From Alicyclobacillus pomorum DSM 14955 (GTDB lineage: Bacteria; Bacillota; Bacilli; Alicyclobacillales; Alicyclobacillaceae), in the NCBI RefSeq assembly GCF_000472905.1, contig NZ_AXAR01000001.1, positions 426,424 through 474,303 on the forward strand: a DNA stretch of 47,880 bases. Direction: 5' to 3'. Position numbers and translations under genes: made by a program. The notes below the pieces were generated by a model. The model was not told where the DNA came from and ran no database searches. It saw only the letters and a program-made list of their open reading frames with translations. Below are positions 1-8,433 of this stretch, in pieces. The first letter of the stretch is position 1, and the number at the start of each line of letters is the position of its first letter.

Positions 1-1125
1 CAGCCCGTGTACGGCACCAGCCAGTCGAGTGACTTTCTCGACAAGGTGCAAGCAGGTAAGGATGCGAAGAAGTCCGGCATGCCTTCCGGCTATCGACATC
101 TGATGAATGGCGTATCTCACATGTTGCCCATCGTTGTGGCTGGAGGCATCTTCATCGCCCTGTCTTTCGCGGTCGACATCAATAACACATCGCCGTTGGC
201 GCAAGCGTTCATGCACATTGGCGGTGACTCAGCGTTTGTACTCTTCGTTCCGATTTTAGCAGCGTTCATTGCACAGTCCATCGCGGACCGACCCGGCTTT
301 GCCGCCGGACTTGTCGGAGGGTGGATTGGTACACAGGGGACGATGTTTGGTCATCCACACGAGAGCGCGGGCTATCTCGGCGGCATTCTGGCAGGGTTCT
401 TGGCCGGATACGTGACGAAGTGGCTGAAACACTGGATTCGGTTGCCACGCGCGCTGGAAGGCTTGAAACCGGTTCTAATTCTACCTGTACTGTCTGTCGG
501 CATTGTCGGACTTTTGATGATTTATGTGCTTGGTTCACCGATTGCAGCACTGATGCAGTGGATGACGGATGGTCTGAACAGTATCGGCGCGTCCGCGTCC
601 ATCGGGCTTGGATTGTTGTTGGGCGCAATGATGGCGTTTGATATGGGCGGGCCTGTCAATAAAGTCGCGTACTTTTTTGCCGCTGGCCTACTCGGAAGCC
701 ACACGCACGAAGCTGAGGTGATTATGGCAGCGGTCATGGGGGCAGGTATGGTGCCACCGCTTGCGCTTGGCTTCGCCACGTTGATCAATGGTCGGAAGTT
801 CCACAAGGAAGAGCGAGACGCGGGGAAAGTTGCCCTCGTGCTTGGTGCGTGTTTCATTACAGAAGGCGCGATTCCGTTTGCGACGAACGATCCGTTCCGC
901 GTCATTCCCTCCATTATGGTTGGCTCAGCCGTCACGGGAGCTCTGACGATGCTGTTTGGGGTGACGCTGCCAGCGCCACACGGTGGTATCTTCGTCTTTC
1001 CGCTCATGGGACACGTCCTGCAGTACATTCTCAGCATTCTCGTCGGTGCCATCATCAGCGCTGTTCTTGTGCTCGTGCTCAAGCGGCCGGTAACCGGTTA
1101 CGAATCCGAAACCGTTGCCGCGTGA
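1..1125 (+). CDS. Fructose-type PTS permease, EIIC domain (5' end outside window)
   Basis: Membrane-spanning sugar channel of a phosphotransferase system, which imports fructose or a similar sugar while phosphorylating it. The frame is open to base 1, so the gene starts upstream; the visible 374 codons begin in a charged linker, as in FruA after its IIB domain. Hydrophobic segments begin near residue 40. Fructose-EIIC signatures are visible: GTMFGHPHESAGYLGG, then FDMGGPVNKVAYFF, then TEGAIPFATNDPFRVIP, and PAPHGG near the end. The protein stops soon after the last membrane helix, so no IIA domain follows. The partner IIA/IIB genes would be upstream. The exact sugar cannot be told from this part. 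Family assignment is firm. Confidence 0.92.
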   Translation, partial: QPVYGTSQSSDFLDKVQAGKDAKKSGMPSGYRHLMNGVSHMLPIVVAGGIFIALSFAVDINNTSPLAQAFMHIGGDSAFVLFVPILAAFIAQSIADRPGFAAGLVGGWIGTQGTMFGHPHESAGYLGGILAGFLAGYVTKWLKHWIRLPRALEGLKPVLILPVLSVGIVGLLMIYVLGSPIAALMQWMTDGLNSIGASASIGLGLLLGAMMAFDMGGPVNKVAYFFAAGLLGSHTHEAEVIMAAVMGAGMVPPLALGFATLINGRKFHKEERDAGKVALVLGACFITEGAIPFATNDPFRVIPSIMVGSAVTGALTMLFGVTLPAPHGGIFVFPLMGHVLQYILSILVGAIISAVLVLVLKRPVTGYESETVAA

Positions 1126-1182
1126 CGGCTGTACGGCAGCTGCATCGGAGATTAGCAAATCGCTTCCATAGACTGTCCATGG

Positions 1183-1212
1183 ACTGGCCTGCGGTTGCAC
1201 ACGCAGGCCAGT
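1183..1212 (+). terminator. Strong hairpin after the PTS gene
   Basis: A perfect 11-bp stem (ACTGGCCTGCG with CGCAGGCCAGT) and an 8-base loop lie 58 bases after the PTS stop codon. No clear T-run follows, so termination is likely but not typical. It separates the PTS gene from the aminotransferase. Confidence 0.5.
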
Positions 1213-1300
1213 ACTGTCTATTGAGCGATGTGCATCCGTTGCGTAGCACGGACTGGCGTGCGACAATGGATGTCGCAAGTTGCGATGGGGGTGCTGTCTA

Positions 1301-2485
1301 GTGCACTTTGAAATGGCAGAGCGGATGTCGAGGTTGCCGAAACAGTTTTTTGCCAGCTTGGTGGACAAAGTGAATGCGCGCGTGCAGGCGGGCTACGACG
1401 TCATTAACCTGGGTCAGGGGAATCCAGACCTGCCGACGCCTCCGCATGTTGTGGAAGCACTGCGAACGGCTGTGTTGAATCCGAAAACACACCGGTACTC
1501 GCCGTTTTCCGGCCTACCGAAGCTGAAGGCGGCAGTCGCTGATTTTTACGCGCGGGAGTACGGAGTACATATCAATCCAGACACCGAAGTGGCCGTGCTG
1601 TTTGGCGGAAAGACGGGACTCGTGGAGATCAGCGAAATCTATCTGAACCCGGGAGACGTGGCGTTGGTTCCAGATCCAGGGTATCCGGACTACTGGAGCG
1701 GCATCGCCCTGGCGGGAGGACGAATGGTAAAGTTTCCGCTGTTGCCGGAGAACGCGTTTCTACCGGACCTCGCAGCCGTTCCAGAAGCGGAAGCGAATCG
1801 GGCCAAACTTTTGTTTTTGAATTACCCGAACAATCCTACAGGTGGTGTCGCGACACCGGCGTTTTTCTCTGACGTCGTCGCTTATGCCAACCAGCATCAC
1901 ATCCTCGTGGTGCACGATTTTGCCTATGGCGCCATCGGCTTTGACGGTGTGAAGCCGCCGTCGTTCTTGCAAACGCCGGGTGCCAAAGCGTGCGGCGTGG
2001 AGATTTATACGTTAAGCAAAACGTACAACATGGCGGGGTGGAGAATTGCCTTCGCGGTAGGGAACCCATCGGTCGTGTCGGCCATCAACTTGATGCAGGA
2101 TCACTACTATGTATCCCTGTTTGCCGCTGTACAGTTGGCAGGGGCGGAGGCGCTCAACGGATCGCAGGAATGTGTGCGTGAATTGGTCGATACGTACGAG
2201 CGGCGTCGCAACGCGTTTGTATCCACACTGCAGGAGAACGGCGTGGATTGTCCTCGTCCAAAAGGTTCGTTCTTTGTCTGGATGCCTGTGCCGAGCGGAT
2301 ACACATCGACGTCCTTTGCGGACTTCTTGCTCGAACGAGCGAACGTTGCGGTGGCTCCGGGTGTCGGCTTTGGGGAATGTGGAGACGGGTTTGTGCGCGT
2401 GGGTTTGTTGACGACGGAGGATAGATTGCGCGAAGCCGCCTTGCGCATTGTGCGGGCTGTGCAGGAAGCAAGAGAGGCGCGTTGA
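1301..2485 (+). CDS. mtnE: PLP-dependent aminotransferase, MtnE (YkrV) type
   Basis: Class I/II aminotransferase closely resembling the B. subtilis enzyme that transaminates ketomethylthiobutyrate to methionine, the last step of methionine salvage. Length 394 aa fits. The PLP lysine is about K240 in YTLSKTYNMAGWR; NYPNNPTGG and HDFAYGAIGFDG contact the cofactor. The GTG at 1301 was chosen because its product begins VHFE, matching the family's short N-terminus before LPKQFF, and a G-rich ribosome site lies just upstream; an in-frame TTG at 1280 is less likely. It stands alone: no other salvage genes and no recognisable SAM riboswitch are next to it, so a broader aminotransferase role is possible. 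Confidence 0.85.
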   Translation: MHFEMAERMSRLPKQFFASLVDKVNARVQAGYDVINLGQGNPDLPTPPHVVEALRTAVLNPKTHRYSPFSGLPKLKAAVADFYAREYGVHINPDTEVAVLFGGKTGLVEISEIYLNPGDVALVPDPGYPDYWSGIALAGGRMVKFPLLPENAFLPDLAAVPEAEANRAKLLFLNYPNNPTGGVATPAFFSDVVAYANQHHILVVHDFAYGAIGFDGVKPPSFLQTPGAKACGVEIYTLSKTYNMAGWRIAFAVGNPSVVSAINLMQDHYYVSLFAAVQLAGAEALNGSQECVRELVDTYERRRNAFVSTLQENGVDCPRPKGSFFVWMPVPSGYTSTSFADFLLERANVAVAPGVGFGECGDGFVRVGLLTTEDRLREAALRIVRAVQEAREAR

Positions 2486-2520
2486 GCGCGTCTCGGTGTA
2501 CGACGTCCATTACACATGCG

Positions 2521-2561
2521 AGGGCTGTCTCTACGGGGGATCCACCCGTTGGGACAGCCCT
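2521..2561. terminator. Hairpin between convergent genes
   Basis: Outer stem AGGGCTGTC/GACAGCCCT with an inner stem ACGGG/CCCGT. It lies between the aminotransferase and the convergent minus-strand gene and could end transcription from both sides. The T-runs are poor. Confidence 0.6.
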
Positions 2562-2568
2562 GTCTGTG

Positions 2569-3306
2569 CTAGGGACGCTCAGGACCTTCACCGGGTTGAG
2601 ACTTGCTTCTGAACCGGTCGGCCAACTCAATCAACCACAGGCGGTGGTACGGAACCTGGTACAACACGGGTTCAATCCGTCTGTCGCCGGGTCCAAGGCG
2701 ATACATCCAGATGGTGGTTTCGTTGCGAACGCCATCGTGCACCCGAATCCCGAGTTGTATGGAATCGCGGTACCCGTTTCTATACGCGATGGCCCCGAGC
2801 TGTCCGTGTAGTTCGGCCACCAGTGGGCGATAGCGCGGATCGCGAAGAACTGGCGCATCCATCCACTGCGTAAATCCGTCAGGCCCGGTCTTGAACCGCT
2901 GCTCGGTTTCGATGAGGACCACCTCGGCCCCTTCAATCGGCCGCTCCGTGCGCCCGTCGATGACACGGATGCGCAACTTCGACTTCGGTATTGGCACGTA
3001 CGGCGAAAACTTGTTGGTAGGCTCCGTCGGATCCCCAGGTTTGGCCTTCGGTGCCGCTGGATTCACGGCATTGCTCGGGGGCTGCGGGCGACTCGGCGTC
3101 TGGTTCTGCGGAGGACTTTGGTTCGGTTGTGCCGGTCCCTCCACAGGGACAGCCATCGTGGGAATGGCGCCACTGGATATCGACGAGCCTGTGTGCAAGT
3201 CTGACGTTGAGTTTGGGTCTGGCGTATTCGGCAGTGACCAGAGCGCCAACGCGATGGCGGTCAGGCACACTCCAAGGGTTTTGCCAGAAGGTAACCAGCT
3301 TTTCAC
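2569..3306 (-). CDS. Secreted or membrane-anchored protein with proline-rich linker and beta-sandwich-like C-terminus
   Basis: 245 aa, function unknown. A hydrophobic segment at about residues 9-27 acts as a signal or anchor. It is followed by a low-complexity Pro/Asn/Gln/Ser linker to about residue 125, then a globular region starting KLRIRVIDGRTERPIEGAEVVLIET, which resembles the small beta-sandwich of carboxypeptidase-regulatory-like domains. The C-terminal part (RYRPLVAELHGQLGAIAYRNGYRDSIQL) is not recognised. The GTG at 3306 was chosen for the AGGGGGA site 8-9 bases upstream; longer frames run into the previous gene. It lies 20 bases after the SpoIID-like gene on the same strand, so the two are probably one operon for surface or spore-coat functions. 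Confidence 0.7.
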   Translation of the reverse strand: MKSWLPSGKTLGVCLTAIALALWSLPNTPDPNSTSDLHTGSSISSGAIPTMAVPVEGPAQPNQSPPQNQTPSRPQPPSNAVNPAAPKAKPGDPTEPTNKFSPYVPIPKSKLRIRVIDGRTERPIEGAEVVLIETEQRFKTGPDGFTQWMDAPVLRDPRYRPLVAELHGQLGAIAYRNGYRDSIQLGIRVHDGVRNETTIWMYRLGPGDRRIEPVLYQVPYHRLWLIELADRFRSKSQPGEGPERP

Positions 3307-3326
3307 GAACAATTCCCCCTGAAAAA

Positions 3327-3953
3327 TTATCGAACTCTGCGCAGGGCTCGTTCGGCGTAGTAAAACTGCAGAATTTGAATGTACGTTCTGCCGCGCTCGG
3401 CCCAGTATTGGGAACCCCACTGCGCCATTTTCTGTGCGTTGCGGTACTGCCAGTTTGGATCTTCGCGATAGCCTGCACGGTAATTTAATTCGATGATTTC
3501 TCCATTTGGCTTGACGTACGAGTAGCCACGCAACGACTCCACCGCTTGATTGGTCTCGGTTTGGCGGGACCAGGATCTGTACGTTTGGAAGTTCACGGTG
3601 TTATCCACGTCGAACGTGAACCCGTCAATCGAGACCGGGTGAAGGTGATGGTACCAAGCGAACATTTTGATGGCCATGGCACCCGCTCTTAGAGACTCTG
3701 GGTGCCACGAGGGCATCCATTCGTTTGGCAGCACATCCTCGCAGTACTGTTCAAATGGCACGGTCTGCACCCAGATGATGCGCCCGCGCGGATCTGGTTG
3801 TCCGCTGGAGTTGTTTTCCCGGATGGCCACGCGAACAATACTGGGTAAAGACGTGTTGTAAATCGTGTTTTCAGCGTGTGCTTGCGGTGGTAGTGCCAGC
3901 CCTAGGAAGGACAGCATCGCACACGCGACACTTCCAATCAGTAGTCTTTTCAT
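3327..3953 (-). CDS. Small secreted SpoIID/LytB-domain protein
   Basis: SpoIID-type proteins are lytic transglycosylases that cut glycan strands of peptidoglycan, in sporulation for SpoIID itself. This one is 208 aa with a clear signal peptide (about residues 1-27, ending AHA). The domain core reads VPFEQYCEDVLPNEWMPSWHPESLRAGAMAIK, holding the glutamate that is catalytic in SpoIID. The end keeps the family's QWGSQYWAERGRTYIQILQFYY block. It is shorter than SpoIID (around 340 aa), lacking most of the middle. Start: ATG with GGGGGAGG just upstream. It leads an operon with the secreted protein that follows. Whether it acts in sporulation or as a wall hydrolase is open. Confidence 0.82.
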   Translation of the reverse strand: MKRLLIGSVACAMLSFLGLALPPQAHAENTIYNTSLPSIVRVAIRENNSSGQPDPRGRIIWVQTVPFEQYCEDVLPNEWMPSWHPESLRAGAMAIKMFAWYHHLHPVSIDGFTFDVDNTVNFQTYRSWSRQTETNQAVESLRGYSYVKPNGEIIELNYRAGYREDPNWQYRNAQKMAQWGSQYWAERGRTYIQILQFYYAERALRRVR

Positions 3954-4128
3954 GAGCCTCCCCCTGCTTCACAAAGGTGCAAGATACTCTTACAATTCCC
4001 AATGTCGAGATTGCCATGCACGTTTTCTGGAGACTTTGGGCGGACGGATGCATGACTTTCCCGCATGGAATCGTTACAATGAATGGGACTCTCCGAGCGG
4101 TAGGCACAGACGAAGGAGGTTCTGCAGG

Positions 4129-4608
4129 ATGGAGAAGTTAAGCCTGACTGGGAAATCCGTACATAGTACGGACGATACATTGAAGGGGCTTTCGGCGGTA
4201 TTTGTGGATGGTGACCGGATTTTCATTGACAACGGTGCGATTCACGCCAAAAGTGAATTAGAGCGCAGCGTCACGTTCGCCAAGTCGAAGGACGAACTGT
4301 CGAGTCCACGATTGGTCTACGTGTTCTGGATTACGTTGAAGAGATCCGAAGGCAAGATGGGCTTTCACGGCGCCATGCCGTTTGTGATATGGATTGACGA
4401 ACAAGCCAAATTGGGGTACAAATCTCTTGCGGAACAAGTCAACAAGATGGACAAAGCGGTGAGGGGCCAGATTGATTTGAGCGACATTCCTGACGAAGTC
4501 CGCCTCAAAGTCCGCGACTTCCTTGTGAACTTACGGCCTGATTTGTGGGAGAACGCTGCAGCTGCATTTCGCGCGGCGTTTGACGATGAAGAGATGAGAA
4601 AGGGGTAG
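4129..4608 (+). CDS. ywhD: YwhD family protein
   Basis: 159-aa cytoplasmic protein resembling B. subtilis YwhD, a conserved Bacillales protein without established function. The visible similarity lies in the stretches VFVDGDRIFIDNGAIHAKSE and KLGYKSLAEQVNKMDKAV. No signal peptide or membrane helix. The ATG at 4129 has AAGGAGG eight bases upstream; longer frames lack such a site. It ends four bases before the next gene's TTG, so it is co-transcribed with the basic amino acid decarboxylase. In B. subtilis ywhD lies close to spermidine synthase, so a polyamine link is a reasonable guess but not shown. Confidence 0.65.
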   Translation: MEKLSLTGKSVHSTDDTLKGLSAVFVDGDRIFIDNGAIHAKSELERSVTFAKSKDELSSPRLVYVFWITLKRSEGKMGFHGAMPFVIWIDEQAKLGYKSLAEQVNKMDKAVRGQIDLSDIPDEVRLKVRDFLVNLRPDLWENAAAAFRAAFDDEEMRKG

Positions 4609-4612
4609 TTCA

Positions 4613-6067
4613 TTGAACCAAACGGATACACCGCTGTTCACGGGCCTACTCAAACACGTGCAGCGACAACCCATACAATTTCACATACCTGGGCACAAGC
4701 GCGGCCGCGGGATGGAGTCTGAGTTTCAGCAATTTATCGGGGAAAACGCGTTGTCGCTAGACCTTATCAACATTGCGCCACTAGACGACCTGCACAAACC
4801 GACTGGGATTATCAAACAGGCCCAGGAACTCGCGGCGGAGGCGTTTGGTGCTGATTATACATTTTTCTCCGTACAAGGGACGAGCTCGGCCATTATGACC
4901 ATGGTCTTGGCCGCCGTCTCTCCAGGTGAAAAAATCCTGGTCCCAAGAAACGTGCACAAATCGGTATTGACCGCCATCATGCTGGCAGATGCCATGCCGG
5001 TCTTCCTGCATCCGGAAGTCGACCATGAATTGGGCATCATGCACGGGCTGTCCGTTGAAACCGTGGAGCAGGCGTTCAGGCAACATCCTGACGCGAAAGC
5101 GATTGTGGTCATCAACCCGACGTATTTCGGCGTGGCGGCAGACTTAAAGCGGATTGTCGACATTGCGCACGCGCACAACGCCTTGGTGTTGGTAGACGAA
5201 GCGCATGGAACGCATACGCCGTTCCACGAGCGACTGCCAATGTCGGCGATGGAAGCGGGCGCCGACATGGCCGCCACGAGTGTCCACAAACTGGGTGGTT
5301 CCATGACGCAGTCCAGTGTCCTGAACGTTCGGGAGGGCCTGGTGGATCCCCGGCACGTCCAGGTGATACTGAGCATGCTCACCACCACGTCCACGTCCTA
5401 TTTGCTCTTGGCGTCGCTCGACGTGGCCAGGAAGCAACTCGCACTGTACGGGCACGAGCGCGTGTCGAAAGCCATTGCTCTGGCAGAAGACGCGCGACGG
5501 AGAATCAACGAAATTCCCGGTCTGTACTGTCCAGGAGAAGAAATTCTCCGTAACAGCGCCACGTATGCGTTGGATCCAACAAAACTGACCATTTGCGTCA
5601 AGGACCTGGGCATCCGGGGGTTCGACGTGGAGCGGATGCTCCGCGAGGAGTTCAGCATTGAAGTCGAGTTGAGCGACCTGTACAACATCCTCTGCCTGGT
5701 CTCATGGGGAGATGAGCCGGAGGATCTCGACCGCCTGGTCGAAGCGCTGCAGAAGATTTCGCAGATGTACGAAGACCGGATTGGACGGCGCAGTGCCGTG
5801 GTCAAAACGCCGTCCATGCCAACGCTGAGCATGTCGCCGCGCAAGGCATTTTACGCGAAAACGGAGTTGGTGCCGCTCCAGGAAAGCGTCGGTCGGACCA
5901 TCGCAGAAATGATTATGGTGTATCCACCGGGGATACCCATTCTGCTGCCCGGCGAGATTGTCACGCAGGACAACATTGACTACATCGAGGAAAACCTGCG
6001 CGCCGGTTTGCCTGTGCAAGGGCCTGACGATCCGGAAATTCGCTTCGTGAAAGTGGTCAAATCGTAA
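4613..6067 (+). CDS. speA: Orn/Lys/Arg decarboxylase (SpeA-like arginine decarboxylase)
   Basis: PLP enzyme removing CO2 from a basic amino acid, the first step in polyamine synthesis. 484 aa matches the short Gram-positive form (B. subtilis SpeA/YaaO type) rather than the 700-aa inducible enzymes. FHIPGHKRGRG near the N-terminus, VQGTSSAIM, VDEAHGTH and the PLP lysine (about K226, in SVHKLGGSMTQSS) are all present; the C-terminal domain holds AYPPGIP-type sequence (VYPPGIPILLPGE). TTG start with GAAAGGGG upstream. It follows ywhD by four bases and ends at a strong terminator. Arginine versus lysine as substrate cannot be decided from sequence alone. Confidence 0.88.
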   Translation: MNQTDTPLFTGLLKHVQRQPIQFHIPGHKRGRGMESEFQQFIGENALSLDLINIAPLDDLHKPTGIIKQAQELAAEAFGADYTFFSVQGTSSAIMTMVLAAVSPGEKILVPRNVHKSVLTAIMLADAMPVFLHPEVDHELGIMHGLSVETVEQAFRQHPDAKAIVVINPTYFGVAADLKRIVDIAHAHNALVLVDEAHGTHTPFHERLPMSAMEAGADMAATSVHKLGGSMTQSSVLNVREGLVDPRHVQVILSMLTTTSTSYLLLASLDVARKQLALYGHERVSKAIALAEDARRRINEIPGLYCPGEEILRNSATYALDPTKLTICVKDLGIRGFDVERMLREEFSIEVELSDLYNILCLVSWGDEPEDLDRLVEALQKISQMYEDRIGRRSAVVKTPSMPTLSMSPRKAFYAKTELVPLQESVGRTIAEMIMVYPPGIPILLPGEIVTQDNIDYIEENLRAGLPVQGPDDPEIRFVKVVKS

Positions 6068-6072
6068 TCTGT

Positions 6073-6108
6073 CGCCGGTCTGAGCCTCAGGCCGGCGTTT
6101 GTTTGTTT
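6073..6108 (+). terminator. Rho-independent terminator after the decarboxylase
   Basis: CGCCGG and CTGAG pair with CTCAG and CCGGCG around a tight loop, followed by TTTGTTTGTTTT. It starts six bases after the stop codon. Confidence 0.9.
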
Positions 6109-6192
6109 TGACGGACATGGTGCTCGTGGATGCAGAAGCCGCAGAGCAAAGTGGTATACTGCTGATAAGACAATGTGGTGGGAGGATGGATG

Positions 6193-6666
6193 ATGGCAGA
6201 GATCCAGGTCGGACAAGTTGCACCAGAATTTACGCTGCCGACGCAAACTGGGGATACGGTGTCGCTGGCAGACTGCAAAGGAAAAATTGTGGTGTTGTAC
6301 TTTTACCCGAAAGACGATACACCAGGCTGCACGCTGGAGGCCAAGACGTTTTGCAGCTTGGCGCAGGAGTTTGAACGAGCGGGTGCTGTGATTCTCGGCG
6401 TGTCCAGGGATACAGTGGCATCCCACCAAAAGTTCGCTGCAAAGCACGAACTGTCTGGACTCACGCTCTTGGCGGACACGACGAGTGCAGTGTGCGACGC
6501 GTACGGCGTCGTGAAGGAAAAGAACATGTTCGGCAAAAAAGTGCTCGGCATCGAGCGCACGACGTTTGTCATTGACCGCGACGGCCGGATTGCAAAGATC
6601 TACCCGAAGGTTAAAGTGGATGGACACGCGGAAGCTGTGTTAGCGTTCGTACAATCGATGGAGTAG
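6193..6666 (+). CDS. bcp: Thiol peroxidase of the Bcp/PrxQ type
   Basis: Thioredoxin-dependent peroxiredoxin that reduces hydrogen peroxide and organic peroxides in the cytoplasm. 157 aa, one AhpC/TSA domain. The peroxidatic cysteine is C46 in DDTPGCTLEAKTF. The usual resolving cysteine five residues later is absent (K51); the nearest candidate is C54, eight residues on. The GGAGG site at 6181-6185 gives a seven-base gap to the ATG at 6193; an ATG three bases earlier is also possible. An extended -10 (TGGTATACT) lies about 35 bases upstream. It is followed by the Fe-S carrier gene 73 bases later. Confidence 0.92.
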   Translation: MAEIQVGQVAPEFTLPTQTGDTVSLADCKGKIVVLYFYPKDDTPGCTLEAKTFCSLAQEFERAGAVILGVSRDTVASHQKFAAKHELSGLTLLADTTSAVCDAYGVVKEKNMFGKKVLGIERTTFVIDRDGRIAKIYPKVKVDGHAEAVLAFVQSME

Positions 6667-6739
6667 AAGCCTGGTAAATCGGGTCATGCAGACAGCGGAA
6701 TGGTACAGTATAATAGGAACCGAAGGGAGTGGGTCAGAC

Positions 6740-7096
6740 GTGATTACAGTCACTGACAGCGCTGCCGAAAAACTTCGGGAGATGATGGCCGGACGCGGCG
6801 AGGATGAGAGCGCGTTGCGGATTTACGTGAAGCCGGGCGGTTGCTCCGGATTCAGCTACGGCATGGCACTGGACGGTCCGAAGCCGTCGGATCTGCAGTA
6901 CAACATTAACGGCATCCTTGTGCTCGTGGACAAGGACAGTCTGGAACTGATTGACGGCTCTGAAGTGGACTATGTGGACGACTTTACAGGACAAGGGTTT
7001 CGGATTTTGAATCCGAACGCAACGTCCACCTGTGGATGCGGATCGAGTTTTCGGACAGCGACACAAGCTGGACAGCCCGGATCCTGCGACGTCTAA
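6740..7096 (+). CDS. A-type iron-sulfur carrier (HesB/IscA/ErpA family)
   Basis: Carrier that delivers Fe-S clusters to target proteins. 118 aa, a single HesB domain. The three cluster cysteines are C35 (PGGCSGFSYG) and C98/C100 (STCGCGSSF). The GTG at 6740 follows GAAGGGAG and gives the expected N-terminus VITVTDSAAEKL; the longer frame upstream has no support. It is a single gene with its own terminator. In Bacillales this type is named ErpA or YutM; which one this is cannot be told. Confidence 0.9.
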   Translation: MITVTDSAAEKLREMMAGRGEDESALRIYVKPGGCSGFSYGMALDGPKPSDLQYNINGILVLVDKDSLELIDGSEVDYVDDFTGQGFRILNPNATSTCGCGSSFRTATQAGQPGSCDV

Positions 7097-7107
7097 GATA
7101 GTCTTGC

Positions 7108-7141
7108 GCCTGTCCGACAGCGTGTGCGGACAGGCTTTTTT
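7108..7141 (+). terminator. Rho-independent terminator after the Fe-S carrier gene
   Basis: Stem GCCTGTCCG/CGGACAGGC with a 10-base loop, followed by TTTTTT. It lies 12 bases after the stop. Confidence 0.93.
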
Positions 7142-7170
7142 ATACCCAGCGCTTGGGAGAGGGATGTGCT

Positions 7171-8433
7171 TTGGTCCACTTTGAGAAGGTATTGAAAGAT
7201 CCTGTGCACGACGAAATCCGGGTGGACGACCCGTGGATTTGGCAACTCGTGAATACGTCCGCTGTACAACGCCTGCGGCGCATTCGCCAGCTCGGCACGT
7301 CGTACTTGACGTTTCACGGAGCTGAACACAGCCGGTTTACCCATTCGCTCGGCGCGTACGAGACGATGCGACGCGTTGTCGAGCACTTACATCGCGAGTA
7401 TGGATGGCCCGATTCCACTCGCGAACGGCGGCTCGCACTGTCCGCTGCATTGCTGCACGACGTCGGGCACGGGCCGTTTTCACATACTTTTGAACGCATT
7501 TATCCTTTACACCACGAACATTGGACGAAGCGCATCATTCTAGAGGACCAGGAACTGCGCTCGGTATTGAATCAAGTGGACGAGGCGTTTGCATCGGACC
7601 TCGTGGGCGTGCTGCAAAAGGACGGAAAATTCCCGTACGTGCAGCAGCTCATCACCAGTCAGTTGGATGTCGATAGAATGGATTACCTGTTGCGGGACGC
7701 GCTGCATACCGGTGTGACGTACGGGCGGTTTGAACTGGCAAGACTGGTGCGTTCGCTGGCGCTCCACGAAGGAACGGTCATGCTCAAGCAAAGTGGATTG
7801 CACACAGCGGAGCAGTACATTCTCGCGCGTTACTTTATGTACACACAAGTGTACCTGCACCCGGTCACCGTGGGCAGCGACATTCTGGTCGGGCAAATCC
7901 TCCGGCGGGCGAGTGAGCTTTGGAGGGAAGGTCAATGGGTGGACATGCCTGACGAGCTTGCGGCGCTGTTCTCAGGGGAAGACCAGGTGACCGTTGAAGA
8001 CTACCTAGCGATTGACGAGTCGACACTTCAGTACGCCTTCCGGCGCTGGTCAAAGTCGGAGGACCGCGTTCTGGCAAATTTGGCACGACGCTTTCTGGAT
8101 AGAAAGCTATTTGCGCCGGTCATCCGCCCGGAACCGAACAGTGAAGAGTGGGCAGCTTTGCGCACGGCAGCGCGAGCGCTGGGATTTCATCCGGATTATT
8201 ACGTGTCCGGGCGAAGCTCCGAAGTCGCAGCCTACGTGTATCGCGGTGAGGGAATTCTGGTGTTGTCGGACGACGGACGGGTGAACGAGTTAAGTCGCGT
8301 ATCGAAAATCGTCCGGTCACTCAATCCCGATTCTGAGTACCGCTTGTTTTTGCCAAAAGAAATGCTGGAGTCGGAAGGGCCGCTCCAGCATCGGGTGTTA
8401 TCCATCGTGCAGGCGAAACAGGAGTCGTCATGA
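7171..8433 (+). CDS. ywfO: HD-domain phosphohydrolase, YwfO type
   Basis: Metal-dependent phosphohydrolase related to B. subtilis YwfO and dGTPase-like HD proteins. 420 aa. The metal ligands are visible: HGAEHSRFTHSLGAYE, then ALLHDVGHGPFSHTFE, then the downstream DVDRMDYLLRD aspartate. The TTG at 7171 has GAGAGGG seven bases upstream and yields a VHFEKVLKDPVHDEI start typical of the family. The C-terminal third is the usual all-helical extension. Its stop overlaps that of the convergent dedA gene by six bases (TCATGA). The natural substrate is uncertain; nucleotide triphosphates are likely from the family. Confidence 0.88.
   Translation: MVHFEKVLKDPVHDEIRVDDPWIWQLVNTSAVQRLRRIRQLGTSYLTFHGAEHSRFTHSLGAYETMRRVVEHLHREYGWPDSTRERRLALSAALLHDVGHGPFSHTFERIYPLHHEHWTKRIILEDQELRSVLNQVDEAFASDLVGVLQKDGKFPYVQQLITSQLDVDRMDYLLRDALHTGVTYGRFELARLVRSLALHEGTVMLKQSGLHTAEQYILARYFMYTQVYLHPVTVGSDILVGQILRRASELWREGQWVDMPDELAALFSGEDQVTVEDYLAIDESTLQYAFRRWSKSEDRVLANLARRFLDRKLFAPVIRPEPNSEEWAALRTAARALGFHPDYYVSGRSSEVAAYVYRGEGILVLSDDGRVNELSRVSKIVRSLNPDSEYRLFLPKEMLESEGPLQHRVLSIVQAKQESS

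Noticed and set aside
321-641. Overlapping frames inside the PTS gene and similar long antisense frames throughout (for example 4855-5394, 9930-10625, 11761-12390, 27513-28190, 45277-46011)
   Set aside because: They mirror strong genes in other frames, lack ribosome sites and encode no recognisable domains.
1126-1300. S-box (SAM) riboswitch in front of the methionine-salvage aminotransferase
   Set aside because: Only one simple hairpin is visible; the conserved riboswitch core was not recognised.
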